DNA from: Acidobacteriota bacterium
GTDB lineage: Bacteria > Acidobacteriota > Terriglobia > Acidiferrales > UBA7541
NCBI GenBank assembly: GCA_021832085.1
Contig: JAKBLM010000006.1
Coordinates: 1-64,000, forward strand
DNA length: 64,000 nt
Direction of reading: 5' to 3'
Positions within the stretch are counted from its first letter, which is position 1. Each line of letters opens with the position of its first letter. Below the pieces are notes generated by a model. That model had not been told where the DNA came from and made no database searches. It worked only from the letters and a program-made list of their open reading frames with translations. The position numbers were made by a program, and so were the translations under genes. Positions 51,131 through 59,841 of this stretch are shown here, piece after piece.

Positions 51131-51778
51131 ATGGCCCAATCGACCGCTTCGCAAACCGCTCAGATCTTCCCTCACCAACTTCCTCCCTTGCCTTACGCCT
51201 ATGATGCGCTGGAGCCTTACATCGACAAGATGACCATGGAGATTCACTACACCAAACACCATGGCGGTTACGTCAATAATCTGAACAAGGCCCTGGAAAA
51301 GCACGCGGACCTGCAAAAGCTGTCCGTTGTCGAGCTTCTCTCGAAACTCAACCAGGTGCCTGAGGACATCCGGACCACCGTGCGCAACAACGGTGGCGGG
51401 CATCTGAACCATTCCCTCTTTTGGAAACTGATGAAAAAGGGCGGGGGCGGCGAGCCCAAGGGCGAGCTGGCCGAGGTGCTGCAGAAGTCGTTCGGCTCGT
51501 TTGCGGACTTCCGCCAGAAATTCACGGCCGCCGCACTGGGCCGCTTCGGCTCGGGCTGGGCGTGGCTAATGCTGAAGAACGGCAAACTGATCGTGGACTC
51601 GACGGCGAACCAGGACAATCCGGTGATCGAGGGCGGGAAACCGATCCTGGGGCTGGACGTCTGGGAGCATGCCTACTACCTGAAGTATCAGAACCGGCGG
51701 AACGAATACATCGAGAGCTGGTGGCACGTGGTCAACTGGGAACAGGTGGCCCAGAACTATCAGGAAGCCCGGAAGTAA
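51131..51778 (+). CDS. Superoxide dismutase, Fe/Mn family (215 aa)
   Basis: Metal ligands are H39, H94 (HLNHSLFW), D176 and H180 ([14 protein letters not shown]). [11 protein letters not shown] and the Gln-Asp at 161-162 favour manganese or a cambialistic metal. It converts superoxide to oxygen and peroxide in the cytoplasm; no signal peptide is present. AAGGAGG lies 7 bases before the ATG. A strong bidirectional stem-loop follows the stop. It is monocistronic, divergent from the M48 protease. Confidence 0.97.
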   Translation: MAQSTASQTAQIFPHQLPPLPYAYDALEPYIDKMTMEIHYTKHHGGYVNNLNKALEKHADLQKLSVVELLSKLNQVPEDIRTTVRNNGGGHLNHSLFWKLMKKGGGGEPKGELAEVLQKSFGSFADFRQKFTAAALGRFGSGWAWLMLKNGKLIVDSTANQDNPVIEGGKPILGLDVWEHAYYLKYQNRRNEYIESWWHVVNWEQVAQNYQEARK

Positions 51779-51796
51779 AGCTCTGCGGCAAGCCCG

Positions 51797-51831
51797 GTGA
51801 GGCGTTCCGGCTTCGGCTCGGAACGCCTCAC
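51797..51831. terminator. Bidirectional stem-loop between converging dismutase and permease genes
   Basis: Perfect 13-bp arms (51797-51809 and 51819-51831) around a 9-base loop start 18 bases after the dismutase stop. The structure overlaps the 3' end of the permease gene by 4 bases. It can serve both strands, though U-runs are lacking. Confidence 0.6.
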
Positions 51832-53093
51832 GGGTGCAGCCCAAGAGCGTATTCGGCGGCCAAAATCCCCATGGCCGCCGCCGTGGTCACCAGCGTCACA
51901 ACCAGCCCCACCCGAACGAACTCGCCAAAGCCCACCCCGCTGCCCCGTCCCCTGGTCTGCTGCACCACGATCAGGCTGGCGATCGAGCCGAAGGGTGTCA
52001 GGTTGCCTGCCAGGGTGGCCGTGCAGGCCAGCGTGAGCCAGACGAAATGCGGGTGCGGAAAATGGGGCACCAGTGGGCGGAAAAGCAACACTGCCGGCAC
52101 GTTGCTCACCACGTTGCCGAGCACCAGCATTGCCCCGCTCACCCCGAAAAGTTGCGCCATCGGCTGGCCCCCAAGCCACGGCTCGAAAACGCGCACCAAC
52201 CGGTCGATCGCGCCCGAGCTGGCTAGGCCGTGCACCACCACGAAAAGCGAGGCGAAAAACAGTAGCAGCTCCCAATCCACCCGCTGGTGGATCTGGCCCG
52301 AGCGTACGCGCCCGGTCACCAGAATCAACGCGGCCACGGCGACCGCGACCAGCGGGAAGGAATAACCCATTGCCCAGAGCACCAGCACCAGCGCCGCGGC
52401 CAGTCCGCACTTCCACAGCAGGCTGTGGTTGAGCGAAACGGGCAGCGGAGCGGGCCGTTTGGGCAGCGGCCCGAAAACCTGCTTGCGGAACATCAGCGCC
52501 AGGATTCCCAGTTCCAGCCCCAGGCCTACTAGTGAAACCGGCGCCAGGTGCACGAGGAAATCGACGAACGTGAAATGGCCGGCGATGCCAACGAGCGCGT
52601 TCTGCGGGTTCCCGGTCACCGACATCGCCGAGCCGATATTCGCGGCCAGGGCCAGGGCGATCGCGTAGGGCGCGATGGGCAGCTCGAGTTCGGTGGTCAC
52701 AGCCAGCACGAGCGGGGCAAAGATCAGGCAGATGGTGTCGTTGACAAAAAAGGCCGAAAGAATGCCGGAAGTGAACACGATCAGCGCCAGCAACTGAAAG
52801 CGTGTTCGCGCCACGCGCGCCACCGCTGCGGCCACCCAGTGGAAAAAACCCGACATTTGGAAATGCGCCACCAGGATCATCATTCCCAGCAGAAAGGCGA
52901 TCGTGCCCCAATCGATCGCACCGATCGCCGCACCGGGCGTGAGCGACCCGGCCAGCACCATCGCCACCGCGCCGCAAAACGCCGTCGCTGTCCGGTCCAG
53001 ATACAAGCCGACGTTGCTTTCGAAGGCGATCAAGCCATAAGTGATCAGGAAAATGGTGATGGAAAGCCAGTCGAGATGTGTGGCGAACGGCAC
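51828..53093 (-). CDS. SLC13/ArsB-type anion permease (about 421 aa)
   Basis: Ten or more membrane spans are visible. The hallmark is ANIGSAMSVTGNPQNALVG, the GNPQN loop of the ion-transporter superfamily's YbiR/ArsB/SLC13-like branch, with a second half-site SNVPAVLLFRPLV and NLTPFGSIASLIV. The cargo could be a dicarboxylate, sulfate or similar anion; it cannot be told here. A GTG at 53093 is the start I favour because the first span follows soon after. The frame extends upstream through a dispersed repeat, which I reject. No ribosome-binding site is clear. Confidence 0.83.
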   Translation of the reverse strand: MPFATHLDWLSITIFLITYGLIAFESNVGLYLDRTATAFCGAVAMVLAGSLTPGAAIGAIDWGTIAFLLGMMILVAHFQMSGFFHWVAAAVARVARTRFQLLALIVFTSGILSAFFVNDTICLIFAPLVLAVTTELELPIAPYAIALALAANIGSAMSVTGNPQNALVGIAGHFTFVDFLVHLAPVSLVGLGLELGILALMFRKQVFGPLPKRPAPLPVSLNHSLLWKCGLAAALVLVLWAMGYSFPLVAVAVAALILVTGRVRSGQIHQRVDWELLLFFASLFVVVHGLASSGAIDRLVRVFEPWLGGQPMAQLFGVSGAMLVLGNVVSNVPAVLLFRPLVPHFPHPHFVWLTLACTATLAGNLTPFGSIASLIVVQQTRGRGSGVGFGEFVRVGLVVTLVTTAAAMGILAAEYALGLHP

Positions 53094-53449
53094 GTCGTCG
53101 GCTAGATTAGCCTGAAATCCCTCACTTGAACGAATCCGTTGGCCCCCGGCTGCTGAGAGAGCAATCGTTCCACCCGGTCGTTTCGAACGCAGTCTCTGCG
53201 AAGACCGAAGGGAATCCCGGCGTACTCTGCTGGGAGGAAGCTGCCTTTTCCGTTCCCTGCGCCCGGCCCAGGCACTGCAGCCGGCAGCCCAGGTCCCCTC
53301 ATGCGACGCGTCCACCCTCGCCCCGAGATGCCAGCCTGCTGGAAGCCCGGTCGTTCACGCCGGGTTGCTCCTCTCGCAACCCTACCCCGGAATTTCCGTG
53401 GGAAGCGCGTATTCTCGCCGGCTTTACCGTTGGTGCCTGCATCCAGATA
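53094..53449. other. Divergent intergenic region of permease and radical SAM genes with one repeat copy
   Basis: Open frames cross this region on both strands but they are compositionally unlike protein and lack ribosome-binding sites. It contains hairpin repeat copy B (53195-53256). No clear promoter was identified. Confidence 0.4.
53195..53256 (+). repeat. Dispersed hairpin repeat, copy B
   Basis: The core stem is CCCGGC (53216-53221), a 7-base loop, then GCTGGG (53229-53234). Relative to copy A the fourth stem base pair becomes G-U and the fifth is compensated, so pairing survives sequence change. It is preceded by GCGAAGACCGAAGGGAAT and followed by AGG and TTTCCGTTCC, as in copy A. Confidence 0.55.
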
Positions 53450-54742
53450 ATGGGTCGCATGAAAACCGTCTCGCCAGACGTCTACGCCGAGCCCGCGTGG
53501 GTCGCTCCGGGCCAGGAGGATTCGTCCGGGCACAGTTTCGAGCATGACACGCGCTGGCAGATGCTGCGCAAGAATCTGCGCGGCGCAATTTCGGCGATCC
53601 TCACCCATCGTACCAACCGGCGGCGCGTGGCCCGGGGTGATTTCAAGCTGCGGCCGCTAATCGGCTCCTACTACGTGACGCACCGCTGCAACCTGAAGTG
53701 CGGCTACTGCACCGAGCACTACCCGATTCGCGACACCGTCGACCTAGACACCGAAGGCGCCTTTGCCGTGCTCGCCCGCATGCGGCGGGAAATGGACGCC
53801 ATCTATTTCACCGGCGGCGAGCCGCTCGTGCGGCCCGACATTGTCGAGATCCTGCGCGAGGCGCACCGGCTCAAATTCTTCCCGATATACCTCGGTACGA
53901 ACGGGCTGCTGCTGCCGCTGCGCGACAAGGTGCTCGACTACGCCGACCGCGTGGTGATATCGCTCGATTCGACCGATCCGGCCGCCTGGGACGGGATTCT
54001 CGGCGCCGGGCCCGGGCAGGCGCGGCGGATCTACGAGATTATCGCTCACTACGCTCGCGAGCAGCGCCAGCGGCACATTTCGCTGATGATCAACTGCGTG
54101 ATCACCGGCGACACGATTGCCGACGTCTACCGGGTGATGGAATTCTGCTTCCGGCACGACGTCGTTTTCTCGCCCGTGGCGGCAACGGCCGATTCCCTGC
54201 CCGATCGCGAGCTTTTCGCGCGAGCCGATTACCAGCGCCTGGTACGCCACATCATCGAGCTGAAACGTCGCGGCTATCCCATCATTGGCTCGATCGAGTC
54301 GACCGAGACGCTCTTGCTCGGCCGGCCGTTTCCCTGCTACGCGACCGCGCTGCCGCACGTCTATCCGAATGGCGACGTCTTCTATCCCTGCCAGCCGCTC
54401 GGGCGGATCGGCGGCAACCTGCTCGAACTGGGCTCGATCCAGGCCGTCTATCGCGAAGGGGAGCGGAAGTACGGGCCGTGGAAGGAATGCTGGCGCGGCT
54501 GCGCGCTGAACTGCTACGTGCTGACCAATTACTACATGCACCATTTCTGGGATCAGATGGTGCTCGAATCGGTCGGCCAGTTCGCGATGCAGCCGGGAAC
54601 GGGCAAGCGGCTTCCTGCCGAAGCGGCGCTCGAGCCGCTCTACGAAAATCCCGAAGAATGGCAGCCGATCTACGAGATTGCTGCCGCCCCAGAGCAGGCC
54701 GGCTACGACGTCTCTCTCGCCCAACTCACCCGTTCCGGATAA
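53450..54742 (+). CDS. Radical SAM protein with C-terminal Cys cluster (430 aa)
   Basis: The iron-sulfur motif CNLKCGYC (C80, C84, C87) is followed by YFTGGEPLVRPD and the partial TIM-barrel pattern (VVISLDSTDPAAWD). The C-terminal ~110 residues hold further cysteines (FPCYATA, FYPCQPLG, ECWRGCALNC), reminiscent of SPASM-type auxiliary clusters. Such enzymes often modify peptides or attach to lipid and cofactor pathways. No precursor peptide or partner gene is adjacent. The start is ATG 53450 or 53459; neither has a good ribosome-binding site, and the frame is open upstream through non-protein-like sequence. Confidence 0.88.
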   Translation: MGRMKTVSPDVYAEPAWVAPGQEDSSGHSFEHDTRWQMLRKNLRGAISAILTHRTNRRRVARGDFKLRPLIGSYYVTHRCNLKCGYCTEHYPIRDTVDLDTEGAFAVLARMRREMDAIYFTGGEPLVRPDIVEILREAHRLKFFPIYLGTNGLLLPLRDKVLDYADRVVISLDSTDPAAWDGILGAGPGQARRIYEIIAHYAREQRQRHISLMINCVITGDTIADVYRVMEFCFRHDVVFSPVAATADSLPDRELFARADYQRLVRHIIELKRRGYPIIGSIESTETLLLGRPFPCYATALPHVYPNGDVFYPCQPLGRIGGNLLELGSIQAVYREGERKYGPWKECWRGCALNCYVLTNYYMHHFWDQMVLESVGQFAMQPGTGKRLPAEAALEPLYENPEEWQPIYEIAAAPEQAGYDVSLAQLTRSG

Positions 54743-54838
54743 GCTCGACTCGGTTTCCGAAGCAAGATCACTTGTTCAGGAAGGCGCTGATCGCGGCTGC
54801 CCGTGCCTGATGGTTAATGCGGCGGTGGCACGGAGAAA

Positions 54839-55345
54839 TCAGGCCTGCGGCAGCGGCGGGCTGGTGATGACCAGGTGCGACTCGTCAGGCGGCTCGAGCA
54901 CCAGCCAGAACATGTGCGGATCGTTTGCCTGAACGAAGCCGAGCGAGCGCGCCAGGCTAAAGATGGCTGTGTTTTTCGCGTCTGTCATGCCCCATATGCG
55001 GGCCAGATGCAGATGGCGCGCCTCCTCGATCACCGTTGCCAGCAGCCGGCGGCCGATGCCGCGACCGCGGGAATCCTGGTGAATAAAGACGGCGACTTCC
55101 CCGGTGCCGTCTTCCGGGCGCAGAAAGCCGTGGCCGACAACGTCGCCATTTGCCGCGGCAACGAAATTCGGCGAAGTGGCCAGAGAATCGAGCCAATCGG
55201 CAATGCCGGTTTCCGGCGGCATGCCGACGGTGAAGCCCTGGCGATCGAAGGTTTCATACATGGCCAGGATGGCCGCGCGATCGGCGTCTGTGGCCTGGCG
55301 AATGTAAATTTTCTCTCCAGCCTGCTTTGGGGTTGGCGTGTCCAT
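54839..55345 (-). CDS. GNAT-family N-acetyltransferase (168 aa)
   Basis: The acetyl-CoA motif QDSRGRGIGRRLLATVIEEA (about 95-114) and the preceding strand GTGEVAVFIHQDS mark a GNAT fold. A later AKNTAIFSLARSLGFVQ matches motif B. The start is ATG 55345, with GGAGG 4 bases upstream. The substrate, a small amine or protein N-terminus, cannot be inferred. It converges with the radical SAM gene. Confidence 0.9.
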   Translation of the reverse strand: MDTPTPKQAGEKIYIRQATDADRAAILAMYETFDRQGFTVGMPPETGIADWLDSLATSPNFVAAANGDVVGHGFLRPEDGTGEVAVFIHQDSRGRGIGRRLLATVIEEARHLHLARIWGMTDAKNTAIFSLARSLGFVQANDPHMFWLVLEPPDESHLVITSPPLPQA

Positions 55346-55608
55346 GGGACCTCCGAGATGTGTGCGCTTCGCCGAGCGGTTGCGCGGCAACGAGGCCGAG
55401 GTGCTTGAAAGCTCTACTTGCACCCTTGCTGCCAGAAATGATCGAGAAATCCGCGGCTAACAGGCTGTCACGGCGGGAGTTATTCGTCATCGCGGCGAGC
55501 AGCGGCCATTCGTGACGGTCTCTTGCGCGCGGAAGCCCAGCGGTGAGTGAACTGGCGCACAGGGTGAGCGCATCCCGGCCCGGCCGAGGCCAAGGGACTG
55601 GCGAGAAC

Positions 55609-56589
55609 TCACCAGCCAGCGTCTGTCGGTTGCCAAGTCTTGTCCGGATTGTAGAGTTCCATTTTTTGGAAGATCGCCAGCGAATCCGGGCCGAGGTCTT
55701 TTTCATAAACAATCCCGTCGTAACCGACGAGGAAGGTTTTGACGCCGGTAACCCGGTATTCGGCCGGGGCGGCGACGAGCGCAAAGCCGCCGATCATCAC
55801 GCCATTGACGATGAAGTTCATTGCACCGAGAGGAGCGTCCGGGCCCTGGCCTTTCAGGACTTTGAAGTAGTAGCCGTGGAATGGCCGTCCTTGCTTCGTG
55901 TAGCCCTGCTGTATCGCCCTGGCAACGGGCGCCGCGATAGGCCCTCCCAAACTCCCGTCCGCGTTCTTCCAAACAAGTCCGTCTTGTTTGCCGGGCGTGC
56001 TGACGATTCGCTGGGCGTATTGGTTCACGCCGTCGTGCTTTTGCAAGGCGTATTGTTCCTGCGCGTCGACGAAGCCGCGGCAGATCGTGATCGCGTCCAG
56101 TTCATTGGAGCCGATGCGCCGGTAGGATATTTCCTGGCGGCCTGCTTCGGTGTCGAAATACCACTTTCCCCCTCGCTTGACGATCGGGATCGGCATGGGC
56201 CAATCCTCGTTGCCCACCGAGACTGTCGCGCGCCGCGAGTTCTTTGGATCTTTGCTCACCTGCATTTTTTCGCGGGCCTTCGCCGCAAAGGCCGCGGCGA
56301 TGTTCCTGTCCTGTACGGGGTCGGCCGACCGCACCAGGTTTTCGCTGCCCGGCCCGAGAATCTGTGTCAGCTCCGGCACGTTGAAGCTCACGGCTGCATC
56401 GACCAGCGCTTGAGCCGCCTGTTCCGGTGTGGCGAACCCTTTCTGCTTCGGCTGCAATCCTGCCGCTTTTTTCGTCGATTGCGGCGGCGAAGAAGGGAAG
56501 ATCGACGCAGCGCCCGAAAGAATCATCGCAACAAGTGCGGAGGCGATGAGCACGGATGCCTTTGTTCCAAAGTGTTTTTCGCCACTCAT
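55609..56589 (-). CDS. DUF2950-family secreted protein (326 aa)
   Basis: A signal peptide (ASVLIASALVAMILSGAASIF) is followed by the DUF2950 body: KGFATPEQAAQALVDAA, GKWYFDTEAGRQEISYRRIG, NELDAITICRGFVDAQEQYA, then GYYFKVLKGQGPDAPLGAMNF and AAPAEYRVTGVKTFLVGYDGIVYEKDLGPDS. Function is unknown. It starts 3 bp after the DUF3300 stop and is surely co-transcribed with it; the two families usually occur together. Confidence 0.9.
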   Translation of the reverse strand: MSGEKHFGTKASVLIASALVAMILSGAASIFPSSPPQSTKKAAGLQPKQKGFATPEQAAQALVDAAVSFNVPELTQILGPGSENLVRSADPVQDRNIAAAFAAKAREKMQVSKDPKNSRRATVSVGNEDWPMPIPIVKRGGKWYFDTEAGRQEISYRRIGSNELDAITICRGFVDAQEQYALQKHDGVNQYAQRIVSTPGKQDGLVWKNADGSLGGPIAAPVARAIQQGYTKQGRPFHGYYFKVLKGQGPDAPLGAMNFIVNGVMIGGFALVAAPAEYRVTGVKTFLVGYDGIVYEKDLGPDSLAIFQKMELYNPDKTWQPTDAGW

Positions 56590-56592
56590 GGA

Positions 56593-57855
56593 TTACCTCC
56601 GTCGTCCGCCACCGCGCGGGGCTCCCATACTTCCCATGCCCCGGCTGCTGCTCATCCGTGCCGCGTTTCCGCTCATGCCGCTGGAAGCACCCCCAAAGGC
56701 GCCACCGCGCGAGCCCTGCGAGATCTGCCGGTTGCCAACGCGATCGCCGCCAGCGGGACGGCTGGCTGCCGCTTCTCTCGTGGACGGAACGCCACCGCGT
56801 TCCATGCCCGGCCGCTGTGTGGGCTGTTGCCTCGCTTGACCTTGCCCCGGCCGTTGAGTTGGTTGTTGCCGCGCGCCGGGTTGACCCAGATTTTGCCGCG
56901 CGGCTGCCTGGCGCTCGGAGAAAGACGCCCCACGCGCTGTGCCGCCGTATTTGTTCGCTGTCGCCCGATCGGCGTATGGCGCGGCGCCGCGGTGCTGCGC
57001 GTTGTGCTGCCAGTTGCTGGTGCCTTTCAGGTTGTTCACCGGCCGGTTGTTGATGATGTTGTCGTTGTGGATGAACGTGTTGTTGTTATTGATGTAGATG
57101 TTGTTGTGGCCGCCCCAGCCGCAGCCCCAGCCCCAGCCGCCGCCCCAGGCAGCGCCGATCGCGAAACCGACTCCGAAGGAGATCGCCATGCCGGCAGCGT
57201 AATAGCCGGGAGGGGGATAGTAGATGGCGGGATAGGGATAGACCGGTGGGCCGTAGACGACCGTCGGGTTATAACTGGGCACGTACACGACCTCGGGGCT
57301 GGCCGGCTGGATTACCACCACGGTCTTGTTCTCGACCACCTCTGTTTGCACCTTCTGCTGCGGGGTGGTCTTCAGATTGCCAGCATTTTTGGCCTTCATA
57401 CGCATGCGCTGCACCGCGTCCATCACGTCCGACTGCTGCGCAAGGAAGGCGTTGCCGAGGTCGGAGGTCCACTTGATGTTGTCCGCCATCTGCTTCACCA
57501 CGTCCGGTAGTGCGGCCATGGCTTGAATGCTCGGATCCCAGTTCTCCTTCATCACCGCGTCGGTGAGCGCTTGGCCTTTCAAGTCCTTGTGTTGATTGAG
57601 CCACTGCTGCAGCTGCACGATCTCCAGCGGATAGGTGGATGCCACCAGCACCTGGCCTAGCAACGGGTCCGGATAGAGAGCGATCGGTGCCACCAGTGAA
57701 TCAAGCTGATCCTCGGGAATCCTCGGTGCCTGCTGCGCAGGCGCGGAAGTCTGCCCTTGCGTTTGCGCCGCGAGCGGTGCGCCAGTGGAGATCAGCGCCA
57801 GTGCGCACACAAACGCCGTCGACCTCCGCACGAAACAACGAATGCGGGTTTCCAT
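56593..57855 (-). CDS. DUF3300-family secreted protein with Asn/Trp-rich centre (420 aa)
   Basis: A signal peptide (STAFVCALALISTGAPLAA) precedes DUF3300 (about 45-200): LDSLVAPIALYPDPLLGQVL, PLEIVQLQQWLNQHKDL, WDPSIQAMAALPDVV. Next come a Tyr/Pro stretch, a Gly/Trp run (about 225-245) and an Asn-rich strand repeat (NNIYINNNNTFIHNDN). The Gln/Arg/Gly tail is low complexity and basic. ATG 57855 fits the signal peptide. It heads the DUF3300-DUF2950 operon. An envelope or surface role is likely but unproven. The tandem Asn/Trp runs could self-associate. Confidence 0.9.
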   Translation of the reverse strand: METRIRCFVRRSTAFVCALALISTGAPLAAQTQGQTSAPAQQAPRIPEDQLDSLVAPIALYPDPLLGQVLVASTYPLEIVQLQQWLNQHKDLKGQALTDAVMKENWDPSIQAMAALPDVVKQMADNIKWTSDLGNAFLAQQSDVMDAVQRMRMKAKNAGNLKTTPQQKVQTEVVENKTVVVIQPASPEVVYVPSYNPTVVYGPPVYPYPAIYYPPPGYYAAGMAISFGVGFAIGAAWGGGWGWGCGWGGHNNIYINNNNTFIHNDNIINNRPVNNLKGTSNWQHNAQHRGAAPYADRATANKYGGTARGASFSERQAAARQNLGQPGARQQPTQRPGQGQARQQPTQRPGMERGGVPSTREAAASRPAGGDRVGNRQISQGSRGGAFGGASSGMSGNAARMSSSRGMGSMGAPRGGGRRR

Positions 57856-57920
57856 TGCTTTACCCCTTTGGTCACCAGTTGACTTCTTTGTAGTGGCATG
57901 CCCAATCAACGGCTACTGGC

Positions 57921-57930
57921 AAAACTGACA
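57921..57930 (-). repeat. Motif TGTCAGTTTT, copy upstream of DUF3300
   Basis: Minus-strand TGTCAGTTTTGCCAGTAG begins at 57930. It resembles the plus-strand sequences at 59281 and 59417. See the finding on these motifs. Confidence 0.35.
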
Positions 57931-57980
57931 GGGGCGAATTTCGTCCGTCAGTCAGGCGCGTGTTTCTTTACAAGCGCCCA

Positions 57981-59036
57981 TCACCTGCGGCCAAACGTCC
58001 AGCTGATGCCCGAGGTTGTACCGTAATCGCTGCCGGAGAAAAGGCCCACTGGCTGGTTGTCCCAGTTGCCGTAGAACGAGATATTCCATGAGATGTCGCC
58101 GAAGAGCTTGATGAAGTAGGTCGCTCTGGTATCCAAGCGCATGTGGCCGGGATCGGAGACGGCCGGGAAAAGCGAAGCCCTCACGTCGAGATTGGTTTTG
58201 TCGAACACGAAGAATTTCACATCCGTGGAAAGCAGGGCGGCGGCCAGGTTGTGCTCCGTTACAGGGACAAGAGTGGGCTCGTAGCGCGTGTTTTGCCATG
58301 CGGCTCCGCCCAGCACGTAAATCTTCGAGCGGTTCGTGTTCTTGAGGTAATGGCCGATGCCGCCGCCGACCGTGCTTTGCAATGTGATGCCCTGCACCGA
58401 ACTTTGCAGGAAATCCCCTATGCCTGCATAGAACCAGTTATTCCAATGCGTGTAACGGAGAGCCGCAAGGCTGACCTGGTTTCGTGTGGAATTCTTCGTG
58501 CCGGAACTGGCGGACAAAGAGGAATCGAACGAGGCCGTGGCGGCCCAGCGTTCCCGCGGATACTCTACGTCCGAACCCAGCGTGAACTGAGTCGACTGGT
58601 TTCCCTTCGAGTAGGTGATCCCCGCGTTGATCGCGCCGTTGAATCGACCCCAGAAGCTTTCCGATGTTTTCCCCAGGGTGACGATCTGGGTCTGTTCGAT
58701 TTCTACTTTCTTTTCCGGCGCCTCCACCACCTCGATCTTCACCGGCCGGCCGCCCGGGGTTTCAACGGTCGAGATCCTGCCGGTGTAGCGGGAGCCGTCT
58801 TCAGTCTGCACGTGAAACAGGTTCTTGCTTTCCACGCGGGCAACTTTCTTCCAATCCACCGCAACTGTACCGTCAACGTAATCGATACTGACGTAGAGCA
58901 CACCGCCTTGAAGTTGCTTAATCTCGCAGGTCACATGGTCGCCGTTCTTCATCACCAGCACGTCGGTCTTTTCCCCGGCAAAGAGAGGCGCGGCGAGCAG
59001 AAGAAAGCAAAGAAGAATTGCGGCTCGGATCTTCAT
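57981..59036 (-). CDS. DUF481 outer-membrane protein with N-terminal SH3-like part (351 aa)
   Basis: A signal peptide (AILLCFLLLAAPLFA) is followed by a soluble beta domain (about 20-100; VLVMKNGDHVTCEIKQLQGG) and then the DUF481 barrel: GRFNGAINAGITYSKGNQST, SLAALRYTHWNNWFYAGIGDF, up to SGISWTFGRR. DUF481 (YdiY-like) proteins are outer-membrane barrels of unknown role. ATG 59036 is set by GGAG 5 bases upstream; an ATG at 59054 is also possible. The gene ends 125 bp before the DUF3300 gene, same strand. Confidence 0.88.
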   Translation of the reverse strand: MKIRAAILLCFLLLAAPLFAGEKTDVLVMKNGDHVTCEIKQLQGGVLYVSIDYVDGTVAVDWKKVARVESKNLFHVQTEDGSRYTGRISTVETPGGRPVKIEVVEAPEKKVEIEQTQIVTLGKTSESFWGRFNGAINAGITYSKGNQSTQFTLGSDVEYPRERWAATASFDSSLSASSGTKNSTRNQVSLAALRYTHWNNWFYAGIGDFLQSSVQGITLQSTVGGGIGHYLKNTNRSKIYVLGGAAWQNTRYEPTLVPVTEHNLAAALLSTDVKFFVFDKTNLDVRASLFPAVSDPGHMRLDTRATYFIKLFGDISWNISFYGNWDNQPVGLFSGSDYGTTSGISWTFGRR

Positions 59037-59841
59037 GGCGGCTCCAGTTTTCATGTGGTTGCCAGTCGTCGGGACGGCAGCCACGTCGCGAGTCGGCGCC
59101 TTCCGCGCGCAGGCGGAAAAGGGCGGCAGGTCAAAAGGCGGAGACCGACAGCCCGCCGCAGTCAAGGCGCGAAAAGGAGGGCCATCGCGGGAATGCCAGC
59201 GGCCATGACGTAACCCCGGCGAACCAGCTCAGGCACACACACTTCCTTCCAGCCTAGCGGGAAGGCGGGGCAAGGACATCTGTCAGTTTTTGCAGTGGGA
59301 TCTACCGGCGTCCGAAATCCCACTGCCTAGCGAGACGGTTCGTAAGACACGCGGAATCCTCAGCCGGTTGGGTCGCCACCGCGAAGGCAATCGCTCAGGG
59401 ACGCCATCCCACCCCCTGTCAGTTTCGACGGTTGCCCAAGTTTTTCGGGGGGAGCTATCCTGCCCCCCAATTTACCGACTTTTCCTGAAACTCTCGCGTT
59501 CCTCTGCTTTGCGCGGCGGGCACAAAGAATTGACGGCCCCTCTCGCAAGACGTAGCAGACGGAAACACCGAATCACGCTTCGCTGATCCCCGCACGAGAA
59601 GGAAGAGGATGCACATTGCCGCCCGAGCTTCCGCAGCCCGTCTCGAAAGGAGTCCCGCGAGAAGATTCAAAGGGAACTACGAACGCATCTTCAACCAGGC
59701 AAGAATCCGCGTAAGGGCCTGGGAGCGCGCAAACGCGAGGGGAGTTGGCCCTTACTAAGTGCGGATGCTGGTCCAAATCTCACGCCGAGCCCTCCGTAGC
59801 GGCGACCCGCCGTGTCAACTCGTCACGCTCAAAGTGTTCGG
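59037..59841. other. 805-bp region without a recognisable gene
   Basis: Several short frames exist but none has a ribosome-binding site or family resemblance. It holds two TGTCAGTTT motifs (59281, 59417), a 10-bp perfect hairpin (59292-59326) and a G6/C6 palindrome (59447-59468). It could be the remnant of a mobile element or a long leader of the DUF481 gene. Confidence 0.4.
59281..59326 (+). repeat. TGTCAGTTTT motif joined to a 10-bp perfect hairpin
   Basis: TGTCAGTTTT (59281-59290) runs straight into GCAGTGGGAT (59292-59301), whose exact complement ATCCCACTGC lies at 59317-59326. Terminal TG plus a repeated sub-terminal motif is reminiscent of IS21-type ends. Confidence 0.35.

Noticed and set aside
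53102..53608. 168-codon minus-strand frame opposite the radical SAM start
   Set aside because: It is antisense to the radical SAM N-terminus and to the repeat; no start signal or family resemblance.
55440..55510. Fourth copy of the dispersed hairpin repeat
   Set aside because: It encodes RRDSL on the minus strand but lacks the 7-base-loop hairpin and flanks.
59290..59586. Small frames in the 805-bp gap before DUF481
   Set aside because: Neither strand gives a protein-like product or ribosome-binding site.
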